From assembly GCA_964522665.1 (NCBI GenBank), contig CAZFVY010000001.1, forward strand, positions 96,679 through 160,678: a stretch of 64,000 nt of DNA. The letters run 5' to 3'. The translations under genes were made by a program, and so were the position numbers. The stretch is from CAZFVY01 sp964522665 (lineage in GTDB: Bacteria > Verrucomicrobiota > Verrucomicrobiia > Limisphaerales > CAZFVY01). Position 1 is the first letter of the stretch; the number at the start of each line of letters is the position of its first letter. The notes beneath the pieces are model-generated. The model was not told the DNA's origin, searched no databases, and saw only the letters and a program-made list of their open reading frames with translations. Shown here one piece after another: positions 25,056 through 33,067 of the stretch.

Positions 25056-25479
25056 AAGAATTTCATTTCCCTTCGAGTCCGGCGCGGTTTGATTCCCTGG
25101 CTCATTGACGGGAGCGGCATCCGCGTAGGACAGGAACGTAATGTGGCCTCCGGGCGATGCCAAGACTTTGCGCTTACTTTCTCACGCCGCGCCGGCGGCG
25201 GCCCCGCGGGCCAGCGGACCTGACAAACGTCGCCCCGTCGCCGCCCCAATCGGTCGTGCGTTTGGCCCGCGATTCGCCGGCAAGCGTACCCCACGCCGGT
25301 GGATTTAAGGCGTCGCCGCGTCGCCTTTAGACGGGCCGGCGCCTAAGGCGTCAAGCCCGAGGCGTCAGCGATCGAAAACGGCTCGCGTCGCGATTCCCCC
25401 GGCAGACCACCGCGGCGTCCTCGGCTCCAGCCCGAGTTCCGCAACGAACGGCTTCGCCGGGTCGCTTTCTGATCAGGTT
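25056..25479. other. intergenic region between cheA and the hybrid kinase
   Basis: In this 424-bp region, the leftward che operon must end and the hybrid-kinase transcript must begin. Only small GC-rich hairpins are seen (for example cggcgaagccg just after cheA). I find no strong T-tract terminator, no clear promoter and no gene. Confidence 0.4.
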
Positions 25480-27789
25480 TTAGGCCGCGCGCTGGACAAC
25501 CTCAGAAGTCAGCTCGACCAGCGCGTGGGGATCGAGAATCAGGCCGACCCGGCCGTCGCCGAGGATGGCGGCCCCGGTCATCGCCTTGCTTTGCTTGAAC
25601 GTTTCTCCCAGGCTTTTGATGACCACCTCTTGTTTGCCCAGCAGTTGATCGACGATCACGCAGCGGGCGTTCTTACCCGCTTCCACCACGACCGCGATGG
25701 ATTGCGTCGGATCGGTCGAGGCCGGCTTGATACCCAGGTGCTCATAGAGGCGCAGCATCGGTTGGAGGCGTCCCCGCACATTAATCATCTCCCCGCGACC
25801 GTAAACCGAACTGATCATGCCGGGCGTGGGGCGGAAAGATTCGCAGACGGAGAGGGTCGGTAAAATATAGCGATGCTCACCGACGCCAACGATCAGGCCA
25901 TCAATGATCGCCAGGGTCAGCGGCAGCGAAATGCTGAAGGTCGAACCTTGGCCAAGGGTGGATTGGATGTCCACCTTGCCGCGGAGTTTCTCGAGGTTTC
26001 GGCGGACCACGTCCATGCCGACGCCGCGACCGGAGAGATCGGTCACTTTCTCGGCGGTGGAAAAGCCAGGCGCGAAAATCAAACCGAAGATTTCACTCTC
26101 GGTCAGTGAGGCGTCCGGGCGGACCAGGCCCTTCTCGATCGCTTTGGCCAGGAGGCGCGCCTTGTCCAGGCCGTTGCCGTCGTCGCGGATTTCGATGATG
26201 ATGTTGCCGCCCTGGTAGAAGGCCTTCAGCCAGACGGTGCCCTGCGCAGGTTTGCCGCGGTCCTGGCGCACCTTGGGCATTTCGATTCCGTGATCGATCG
26301 CGTTGCGAATCATGTGGATGAGCGGGTCGCTGATTTCCTCGATGATGGTGCGGTCCAGTTCCGTTTCTTCGCCTTCCATGACCAGCTCGACCTGTTTGCC
26401 GATGCGCGCGGCGGTGTCGCGCACCAGCCGGTGCATTTTCTGAAACGTGGCGCGGATCGGCACCATGCGCAATGACATGGCGGTGCGCTGCAGTTCCTTG
26501 GTGATGCGACCAAGCTGGGCGAGATCGCGGGTCAACTGCTGGTCTTGCACGGTAACCAATGCGCGATTCTGCACGACGAGCGACTGGCCAATGACCAGTT
26601 CTCCGACCAAATCCACCAGCGAGTCGAGTTTGAACGTGTCCACCTTCACGAAACTGCCGGACACCGAACTTTTGCCAGGGGCGGCGGGATGGTCCACCTT
26701 GGCCGCGGCCGGCGGGCCGGCCGGTGACGCCAGCACGACGATCGGCGCGGGCTCGAGAGGGGCGGTCGCGATAGGGGAGTTCGCGACGACCGGGACGAGC
26801 GGGGGCGCGGCCACGGTCACGGTCACGCTCGGCGGAGCCGCGACGGTCGGCGCGGGCGGTGCCGGACGGGCCGCCCCGGGCGCCGGCGACGGGGGCGCGG
26901 CTACCGCTGGCGCCACGCTGGGGGCCGGGGCGACGGGGTTCGGCGCCGTTACGGGCGGCGTGGCATCACCTTGCAGAATGGCGCGGATGCGCGCGAGCAG
27001 CGGAAGCGTCGGCACCAGAATGGGGCCCGGCGGTTTCGCGCCCGAGACCTGGGCGTCGATCTCGGTGATGAATTGTTTGAGCGTATCGCTCCCCTCGAGA
27101 ATCAAATTGATGAGCTGGGGCGTGATCGCGAGCTTGTGCGTGCGCATCTGGTCGAGCAACGATTCCAGTTGATGCGCGAGCGTCTGGATCGCGAGCAGTT
27201 GGAGGAAGCCGGAGCCGCCTTTGAAGGTATGAAAGGCGCGGAAAATGGTGTTCAACGTGTCCGCGTCGGTCGGGTTGTCCTCGAGCACGAGAATGCCCTG
27301 CTCGACGTTCTGGAGATGCTCGCCGGATTCGCTGATGAATTCGCGCAGCAGGTCGGCGTCGGATTCCAAGTTGAGGGTCATGGTCTGTTCCTCCGCGGGC
27401 AGAGCGGGCAAGCTTGGTTTCACCAGCGGGGCCGGAGTCGGGGGCGACGCGGGGGGCGCCCAGGAGACCAGCGCCGCCGGCAACGCGGACTTCTGCTCAA
27501 TGGCTCGCACGGCGGCCTGCATCCACGCGGCCCAGTCATTCAACTGTTGGATATCCTGCGATTTAAACCCGGCCGCCGCCTGAAGGGCGCCCGCGAGCCA
27601 GCCGCGCGCGGCCCGCGTCGCCTCCGCCAGAGGCGCGGGAGCGGCGTTGGCGCCCAGCAGTCCGTCGATTTCCTTGAGGAAATCGATCATGGCGGCCAGT
27701 CCGTCCGCTTTGCCAACCTCCAGGAAAACAATTTCGGCGGCGAGTTTGTCCAGGGCGCTCTTCAACGTTGTGATCGTGGTCTCGTTCAT
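25480..27789 (-). CDS. cheA: chemotaxis histidine kinase CheA
   Basis: CheA has 769 residues here. An N-terminal helical region (1-105) is followed by an HPt domain (about 143-250) with phospho-acceptor His187 (FRAFHTFKG). A Pro/Ala-rich linker runs from about 255 to 375. The dimerisation domain begins VKVDTFKLDSLVDLVGELVI, the HATPase domain carries HMIRNAIDHGIE (492-503) and DDGNGLD (536-542), and a CheW-like domain (about 625-765) closes the protein. No separate P2 receiver-docking domain is obvious in the linker. It phosphorylates receivers (CheB and probably the single-domain regulator) in response to MCP arrays. It is the last gene of the operon. Confidence 0.97.
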   Translation of the reverse strand: MNETTITTLKSALDKLAAEIVFLEVGKADGLAAMIDFLKEIDGLLGANAAPAPLAEATRAARGWLAGALQAAAGFKSQDIQQLNDWAAWMQAAVRAIEQKSALPAALVSWAPPASPPTPAPLVKPSLPALPAEEQTMTLNLESDADLLREFISESGEHLQNVEQGILVLEDNPTDADTLNTIFRAFHTFKGGSGFLQLLAIQTLAHQLESLLDQMRTHKLAITPQLINLILEGSDTLKQFITEIDAQVSGAKPPGPILVPTLPLLARIRAILQGDATPPVTAPNPVAPAPSVAPAVAAPPSPAPGAARPAPPAPTVAAPPSVTVTVAAPPLVPVVANSPIATAPLEPAPIVVLASPAGPPAAAKVDHPAAPGKSSVSGSFVKVDTFKLDSLVDLVGELVIGQSLVVQNRALVTVQDQQLTRDLAQLGRITKELQRTAMSLRMVPIRATFQKMHRLVRDTAARIGKQVELVMEGEETELDRTIIEEISDPLIHMIRNAIDHGIEMPKVRQDRGKPAQGTVWLKAFYQGGNIIIEIRDDGNGLDKARLLAKAIEKGLVRPDASLTESEIFGLIFAPGFSTAEKVTDLSGRGVGMDVVRRNLEKLRGKVDIQSTLGQGSTFSISLPLTLAIIDGLIVGVGEHRYILPTLSVCESFRPTPGMISSVYGRGEMINVRGRLQPMLRLYEHLGIKPASTDPTQSIAVVVEAGKNARCVIVDQLLGKQEVVIKSLGETFKQSKAMTGAAILGDGRVGLILDPHALVELTSEVVQRAA

Positions 27790-27805
27790 AAATGTTTAAG
27801 TGATT

Positions 27806-28438
27806 TCAAAAGTCGGTGTTCAACGGGGTTTTCGCGTCTGAGTCAGTCAGCGCGGGGAAGCTCGACACGGCGGGGCTCGGCGCCGGGTTGGGGACCGTGG
27901 CGGGTGGCGGCGTCTCGCCTCGGGGATCGCCAATCAGCAGTTCGATCACGAACGGATGGAGACCCGCGTGAAATCCCAGGATCCTTCCGCAGGTGTTCGG
28001 AATGCTTTGAATGCTGAGGTTGTTCCCGCGAACAACCGACGGAAGGGTCAAAACGCAGGGCCAGCCGCGGTTGGAGAGGCGAGACTTGACCCAGCCGACC
28101 ACCATGTTTCCCAACTCAGCGAAGCCGTCGTTCAGCATTTCATCACTGACGACGTCGGATTCACTCAGGCCGAGCATGTGGCCGGTAATGACCTTGGCCA
28201 GTGGCACGCCGGCGCAGAGATGGACGACCCCGGTAACGTCCCCGACGAATCCGACGGAGGCGAAGATTTGCCCGGCGTCACCCGGGGCCAGCGGCGCATC
28301 GGCGGCGTCGGCTACTTCGATTTCGAGCATGGTCCGGAACACCTCACGAACCGAGGCGCGGGTCAATTCCTCGACGGCGGAGAGGAGCGTCGCGGCGGTC
28401 GGAACGTTTACGGCGGTAACGGGAAGAGTCGAGGTCAT
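27806..28438 (-). CDS. cheX: CheX-type chemotaxis phosphatase
   Basis: The 210-residue protein has the CheX/CheC/FliY fold. Its helix carries the phosphatase motif ExxN (FAELGNMVVGWVK), and MLGLSESDVVSDEMLNDG precedes it. CheX dimers dephosphorylate CheY-P in organisms without CheZ. Here no classical CheY is encoded in the operon, so the substrate may be the single-domain regulator or a CheY elsewhere. The C-terminus (about 175-210) is Pro-rich and probably disordered. It lies 16 bp before cheA. Confidence 0.87.
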   Translation of the reverse strand: MTSTLPVTAVNVPTAATLLSAVEELTRASVREVFRTMLEIEVADAADAPLAPGDAGQIFASVGFVGDVTGVVHLCAGVPLAKVITGHMLGLSESDVVSDEMLNDGFAELGNMVVGWVKSRLSNRGWPCVLTLPSVVRGNNLSIQSIPNTCGRILGFHAGLHPFVIELLIGDPRGETPPPATVPNPAPSPAVSSFPALTDSDAKTPLNTDF

Positions 28439-28442
28439 GGGC

Positions 28443-29570
28443 TTAGGGGGATGGGGTGGACCGTGGCGAAACGTCTGAATTGGCGCGCGCGCCGGGAACG
28501 GCGACCGCGCTGATCAATTGCTCCAGCCGTCCGGCGATTTGCGGGAGGGGAACGACCTGTTGCGCCGCGCCCAGCCGAATCGCCTCGCGCGGCATGCCGA
28601 AAACCACGCACGTGGCCTCGTCCTGGGCGATCGTCTTCGCTCCTGCCTGGCGCAAGCGGAGCAGGCCGGCGGCGCCGTCGGCTCCCATGCCGGTGAGCAG
28701 AGCCGCGACCGCATGCGGGCCGGCGCCACAGCGGACCGCCGAATCGAACAGGATGTCCACCGCCGGTCGTTGATGGTGGATTTGGGGTCCCTGGCTCAAG
28801 TCCACGGTGTAGCTCGCGCTATTCCATTTGAGGACGAGGTGGAACCCACCGGGGGCGACGAGCGCCAGGCCGCGCCGGAGGACGTCGCCGTGCTGCGCTT
28901 CCCGCACTTCCATCGCGCAAAGTTGATTCAGTCGGTCGGCGAACGCCTTCGAGAACTGGGCCGGAATATGTTGCACGACGCAAATGCCGGGCAGATCGCC
29001 GCTCAAGTCGGTCAGGACGGTCTTGAGCGCCTCCGTGCCGCCGGTGGAGGCGCCCAGCAGGATGATCTTGCGCGCCGGAAAATAGCGGCTTTCGGAGTTG
29101 AACGCCGGCGGCGCCAGTTTGGGGGCGGGACGGCTGGGCGGCGGCGGGTTGAGGCGGGGAACACCGACGCGGGCGCCGGCGGCGGCGCGGATTTTCTCCG
29201 CGAGCTGCCAGCCGTCGGTCGGGGCGGAAGACGAGCCATTCGGCTTGCACAGGACGTCCACCGCTCCGGCCTGCAGGGCTTCCAGCGCTTTTTCCGAGCC
29301 GGCCTGGGTCAGCGAACTCATGATAATGATCGGCATCGGATGATGTTTCATGAGGACCTTCACGAAACTGATGCCGTCCATCCGAGGCATTTCCAGGTCC
29401 AGGGTGAGAACGTCGGGCTGAAGCTCGAGAATGCGGTCGCGGGCGACGTAGGGATCCGGCGCCGTGCCGACGACCTCGAGATCCGCAAACGGGGCGAGGC
29501 TGGCGGCCACGATCTTGCGGACCAACGCCGAGTCATCGACGATCAAGACGCGTATGCGCTTGGAAGTCAT
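28443..29570 (-). CDS. cheB: chemotaxis protein-glutamate methylesterase CheB (copy 1)
   Basis: The 375-residue protein has a receiver domain (phospho-acceptor Asp58 in LDLEMPRMDG), a Pro-rich linker and a methylesterase domain with the full triad Ser175 (GASTGG), His201 (VQHIP) and Asp298 (MGADGA). It removes methyl groups from, or deamidates, MCP glutamyl sites. It overlaps the upstream second cheB by 4 bp and is followed by cheX after 4 bp. Compared with copy 2 it has a longer linker and C-terminal tail. Two paralogues side by side imply separate substrates or regulation. Confidence 0.95.
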   Translation of the reverse strand: MTSKRIRVLIVDDSALVRKIVAASLAPFADLEVVGTAPDPYVARDRILELQPDVLTLDLEMPRMDGISFVKVLMKHHPMPIIIMSSLTQAGSEKALEALQAGAVDVLCKPNGSSSAPTDGWQLAEKIRAAAGARVGVPRLNPPPPSRPAPKLAPPAFNSESRYFPARKIILLGASTGGTEALKTVLTDLSGDLPGICVVQHIPAQFSKAFADRLNQLCAMEVREAQHGDVLRRGLALVAPGGFHLVLKWNSASYTVDLSQGPQIHHQRPAVDILFDSAVRCGAGPHAVAALLTGMGADGAAGLLRLRQAGAKTIAQDEATCVVFGMPREAIRLGAAQQVVPLPQIAGRLEQLISAVAVPGARANSDVSPRSTPSP

Positions 29571-30625
29571 AGTCGCGCGGCGGCCGCCAGGACCGGGCGC
29601 GCCAGCAGGGGAGCAATTTTTCGAAGCGGGAGAATGTGTTGCGCAGCGTCGAGGCGGATCGCCTCGCGGGGCATCCCAAATACGACGCAGGTGGCTTCAT
29701 CCTGCGCGATGGTTCGCGCGCCGTCTTGTCGGAGCTGGAGCAAACCCGCCGCGCCGTCGGCGCCCATGCCGGTCAGCAGGGCCGCGGTGGCGTACGGCGC
29801 GGCCCCACAACGCACCGCGGACTGAAACAGGAGATCGACCGCCGGGCGCTGATGGTGGACCTTCGGACCTTGCCCCAGCGCCGCGAGGTAGCGGTTTCCA
29901 TTCCATTTGAGCGTAAGATGGTAACCGCCCGGCGCAACCAGCGCCAACCCCCGCTCGATGAGGTCGCCATCCTGAGCCTCGCGGACTTCGAACGCGCAGA
30001 GTTGGTTCAGCCGGTTCGCAAAGGCGGTCGAGAAACGGGCCGGGATGTGCTGCACGATGCAAATGCCGGGCAGGTCGTCGCCCAAGGACGTCAAGACCGT
30101 CTTCAACGCCTCGGTTCCACCCGTCGAGGCGCCGAGGAGGATGATCTCCCGTTCGGGCAGGGAATGTCCGTTCCTTGATTCGGCGGCGCGTGGCGCGTGG
30201 GCTTGGGGCGTCGTCGCGGGCGCGAGCGCGGGCAAAACGACCCGTGACTGGGCGGCGGCGCGGATCGCCTCCACAAGCACGGCGCCGGTCATCTCGCCTT
30301 TGCTGATGACGCTCACGGCGCCCGCCTCGAGCGCTTCCAGGGCGAGCACGGAATTCGCTTCCGTGTAAGAACTCATGATGATGACCGGCATGGGCCGGTG
30401 TTTCATGAGGATTTTGAGAAAAGTAAGGCCATCCATGCGCGGCATGGAGAGGTCGAGCGTGACCACGTCGGGCTGGACCTCAAGAATGAGGTCGCGCGCC
30501 GCATAAGGGTCGGCGGCCGCGCCGACCACCTTGATATCGGGATGCCGGCGCAGGTCGCCAGCGACCACTTTACGGACCAGCGCGTCGTCATCGACGATGA
30601 CCACGGTGATGGGTTTGGGATTCAT
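29567..30625 (-). CDS. cheB: chemotaxis protein-glutamate methylesterase CheB (copy 2)
   Basis: The 352-residue paralogue of the next gene has receiver Asp58 (LDLSMPRMDG) and catalytic Ser167, His193 and Asp290, so both copies look active. Its stop overlaps the start of copy 1 (ATGA), implying coupled translation. Similarity runs the whole length, so the pair arose by tandem duplication, but the linkers and receiver surfaces differ. Phosphorylation by CheA would switch on methylesterase activity for adaptation. Confidence 0.95.
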   Translation of the reverse strand: MNPKPITVVIVDDDALVRKVVAGDLRRHPDIKVVGAAADPYAARDLILEVQPDVVTLDLSMPRMDGLTFLKILMKHRPMPVIIMSSYTEANSVLALEALEAGAVSVISKGEMTGAVLVEAIRAAAQSRVVLPALAPATTPQAHAPRAAESRNGHSLPEREIILLGASTGGTEALKTVLTSLGDDLPGICIVQHIPARFSTAFANRLNQLCAFEVREAQDGDLIERGLALVAPGGYHLTLKWNGNRYLAALGQGPKVHHQRPAVDLLFQSAVRCGAAPYATAALLTGMGADGAAGLLQLRQDGARTIAQDEATCVVFGMPREAIRLDAAQHILPLRKIAPLLARPVLAAAARL

Positions 30626-30628
30626 AAA

Positions 30629-31471
30629 TCAGGGTGAGGATAAGGCGAGGGTTTCTTCGACGCGCTCAGCGGCCTTGAGGAGCAGCGGTTCAACGTCGCC
30701 GGGGCGGAGTCCCAGAATCGCGAGAGCTTCGGGCCGCGAGCGGACGGCGTAGGCTTGGATGCCGTACCCGTGACCGAGGAGGTGCGCGAGCAGATCACCC
30801 AAGTGGACGTAGGCCGCCAATTGCTCGGCGGGGCGCGCCTGGGCCGGATCGTGGTGATGCCAAACCGCCCGGACGATCTGTTCGGGAAAATTCCACCGGG
30901 AAAGCAGACGCCCGCCGATCGCGGCGTGATCGACTCCCAGGATTGCCCGCTCGGCCTCGAGGAAGGAACACTCGCCGGTTTCCGTCTTGGCAATGACCTC
31001 CGCGTACGCGGCTTCCAGCGCGGAGCTGAGGACCAGCTTGCCGATATCGTGGAGGAGGGCCGCGGTGAAGACGAGGGACTCGTCACCGCCCAATTCACGG
31101 ACGATGGTCTGGGCCACCACGGCCGTGACGGCGCTATGCTTCCAGAGTTCACCTTGCTCGATACCGTAACCGCGCTGCGCCGCGCCCAGCGTCCGCTCGC
31201 CGATCACGCCGGCGACGAGCCGATAAATCTCGTTCATGCCGATTCGAGTGACGGCTTGTGACAAGTCCTGCGCCGGCTCCGCGAAGCCGAAGTGAACGCT
31301 GTTGCAGCGGCGCAGAACCTGCGCCGTCAAAACCGGGTCGAATTTGATGAGGCGCACCACTTCGGCCGCGTCCACCTCCTCTTTATGCAGCGCCGTCAGC
31401 AGATCGGGCAGAATGCGCGGCGCCGGGGGAAGCGACGTGACCCGGTCGATGATGGCGTCGAGTTTATCCAT
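30629..31471 (-). CDS. HDOD-domain signalling protein
   Basis: The 280-residue protein is an HDOD domain (about 10-205): SLPPAPRILPDLL at the start, FDPVLTAQVLRRCNS, and the HD-like motif LLHDIGKLVLSSAL near 140. HDOD proteins are common in signalling and chemosensory loci and usually lack full HD phosphohydrolase activity. The exact partner is unknown. It sits 3 bp from both neighbours (cheB copy 2 and cheD), so it is a built-in member of the operon and a candidate output or adaptor. Confidence 0.88.
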   Translation of the reverse strand: MDKLDAIIDRVTSLPPAPRILPDLLTALHKEEVDAAEVVRLIKFDPVLTAQVLRRCNSVHFGFAEPAQDLSQAVTRIGMNEIYRLVAGVIGERTLGAAQRGYGIEQGELWKHSAVTAVVAQTIVRELGGDESLVFTAALLHDIGKLVLSSALEAAYAEVIAKTETGECSFLEAERAILGVDHAAIGGRLLSRWNFPEQIVRAVWHHHDPAQARPAEQLAAYVHLGDLLAHLLGHGYGIQAYAVRSRPEALAILGLRPGDVEPLLLKAAERVEETLALSSP

Positions 31472-31473
31472 GA

Positions 31474-32007
31474 TTAGCCTCCCGAGAAGAGTGTGAAACT
31501 GTCTTTGCGCCCGGCGACTTTGAGGCGGACTTCACCGGTGCCAACGTTCAGAGAAATCGTCCGGCTGACCAGACCGCCGACCTCGGCGGCGAGAATCCTC
31601 AAACCGTGGCGCTCGAGCAACGCCGACACGCTCTCGAAGTTGCGCTTGCCAATGTTGAAGAAACCGCTGGCGTCCATGACCTGGGCGCCACCGGCAACGC
31701 AGATTTGCACGCGGTATTTGTCGGCTTTCATCTGGTAGGCGGCGCGGAAGAGCGCGGCCACGCCGGTGTCCGCGAACATCGCCGGCTGCTGCGCCGCCTT
31801 GGCGGCGTTGAGCGAAGAATCGGGCAGCATCAAATGCAGCAATCCCCCCACCCGCGTCACCGGGTCAAAGATCGTGACGCCCAGGCAGGAACCCAGCGAA
31901 TACGTCGCCAGCGCGGCCGCCTGGTTGTTGGAGACCGCCAGGTCCCCGACCCCAACCACCACATTTTGCTGAAAGCCGGCCAGCGCGGCCAGACTGGGTG
32001 ATGCCAT
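31474..32007 (-). CDS. cheD: chemoreceptor glutamine deamidase CheD
   Basis: The 177-residue protein has the CheD catalytic residues Thr35, Cys41 (YSLGSCLGV) and His58 (GGLLHLMLP), with the same spacing as in characterised CheD. It deamidates MCP glutamines and, in several bacteria, binds CheC/CheX to stimulate phosphatase activity; cheX is in the same operon. It lies between cheR and the HDOD gene with short gaps. Confidence 0.95.
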   Translation of the reverse strand: MASPSLAALAGFQQNVVVGVGDLAVSNNQAAALATYSLGSCLGVTIFDPVTRVGGLLHLMLPDSSLNAAKAAQQPAMFADTGVAALFRAAYQMKADKYRVQICVAGGAQVMDASGFFNIGKRNFESVSALLERHGLRILAAEVGGLVSRTISLNVGTGEVRLKVAGRKDSFTLFSGG

Positions 32008-32020
32008 ACCGGTTGATTCG

Positions 32021-32851
32021 TTAAACGCGCTGATAGACGCTGGGGCGAACGCAGCGGAGCGGCACGTTCAAGCCGCTGAGGCTCTCGGAATGCCCAATGA
32101 GCAAATGCCCGCCTGGAAGGAGAAACTGGCAGAGCCGGTTGACCAACTGCTCCTGGGTCGGCCGATCGAAATAAATCATGACGTTCCGGCAAAAGATCAG
32201 CTCAAACGGCTCCCGGTGCTGGTAGCTCTCGATCAGGTTGATTTGGCGAAAGTGGACGCGCTCGCCCAAAGTGGACTTCACGCGGTAGTGCCCGGCCCAT
32301 TTGCCGACGCCGATCTGAAAGTATTTGCGCAGCCAGTCGGGCGGAATCGTGCTGACCCGTTCGTCCGAATAGACCGCCCGTTCCGCCATCGCCAGGACTT
32401 TGGTGGAAATATCCGAGCCGGTGACCCGCCAATCCCAGTTCTGCGCCAAGGGGAAATGTTCCGCGAGATACATCGCAATGGTGTATGGCTCCTCGCCGGA
32501 GGAACTGGCCGCGCTCCAAACTTGAAAACGGCGCTGGCCGCGGGACAGGACCGGCGCCAAGGCGTGCCGCACCATGAACTGGAAATGATCCTCCTCGCGC
32601 AGAAAGTTGGTGAAATTAGTCGTCAGCGCGTTGACGACCTGCGTGAACTCGTCCTCGTCCGCGCCGGCGCGCAGAAAGTTGACGTACTCGACGAAGCTCG
32701 CGATCCCATGATGGCGCATCCGTTTGCCCAGGCGCGCCTTGATCAACTGCTCTTTGCCATCATGGAGCTTGATCCGGCAGCGTTCATAGACGAGGTCGAT
32801 GATGTAACCGTAGGCTTCGGTTTCGCGGTTGGTGGCGTTCATGGTGATCAT
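32021..32851 (-). CDS. cheR: chemotaxis protein methyltransferase CheR
   Basis: The 276-residue protein has an N-terminal helical domain (about 15-80) with ALTTNFTNFLREEDHF, then the SAM-binding domain: VWSAASSSGEEPYTIAM (motif I region), VTGSDIST, LIFCRNVMIYFD and GGHLLIGHSESL. It methylates MCP glutamates, opposing CheB. The start is the ATG at 32851; a second ATG at 32842 is possible. A 216-bp spacer rich in hairpins separates it from the upstream MCP gene. Confidence 0.96.
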   Translation of the reverse strand: MITMNATNRETEAYGYIIDLVYERCRIKLHDGKEQLIKARLGKRMRHHGIASFVEYVNFLRAGADEDEFTQVVNALTTNFTNFLREEDHFQFMVRHALAPVLSRGQRRFQVWSAASSSGEEPYTIAMYLAEHFPLAQNWDWRVTGSDISTKVLAMAERAVYSDERVSTIPPDWLRKYFQIGVGKWAGHYRVKSTLGERVHFRQINLIESYQHREPFELIFCRNVMIYFDRPTQEQLVNRLCQFLLPGGHLLIGHSESLSGLNVPLRCVRPSVYQRV

Positions 32852-32879
32852 TACCGGTCAGGGCAGAATAGGAACGGCA

Positions 32880-32953
32880 GGGCGGCGCCCGCGGGCCGCC
32901 CGGGCTTGGCGACGGCGCTTCGCCCCAGCGCCCGCCCGGTCGTCCGGGCGGGC
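32880..32953. repeat. cluster of GC-rich stem-loops between mcp and cheR
   Basis: Two perfect stems are seen in the only sizeable gap of the che operon: GGGCGGC/GCCGCCC (32880-32886 with 32895-32901) and GCCCGCCCGG/CCGGGCGGGC (32930-32939 with 32944-32953, 4-nt loop). A weaker 6-bp stem lies between them. No T-tract follows on the minus strand, so RNA processing or partial attenuation is likelier than full termination. Confidence 0.5.
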
Positions 32954-33067
32954 GACACGCATCGCCCGCCGACGCCCGGAGCGGTTGTGTTTGTCGATTT
33001 CATGAGTCTGGTTAATCCCGGCGTTGGCCGAGACTGCCGTTGAAGAGTCGCTCATACCCGTGGCCCA

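Noticed and set aside
13831..25349. A 15-bp sequence GCCTTAGGCGCCGGC (13831-13845) recurring as its reverse complement at 25335-25349
   Set aside because: One 15-bp match is expected by chance in 64 kb of GC-rich DNA, and the flanks do not match.
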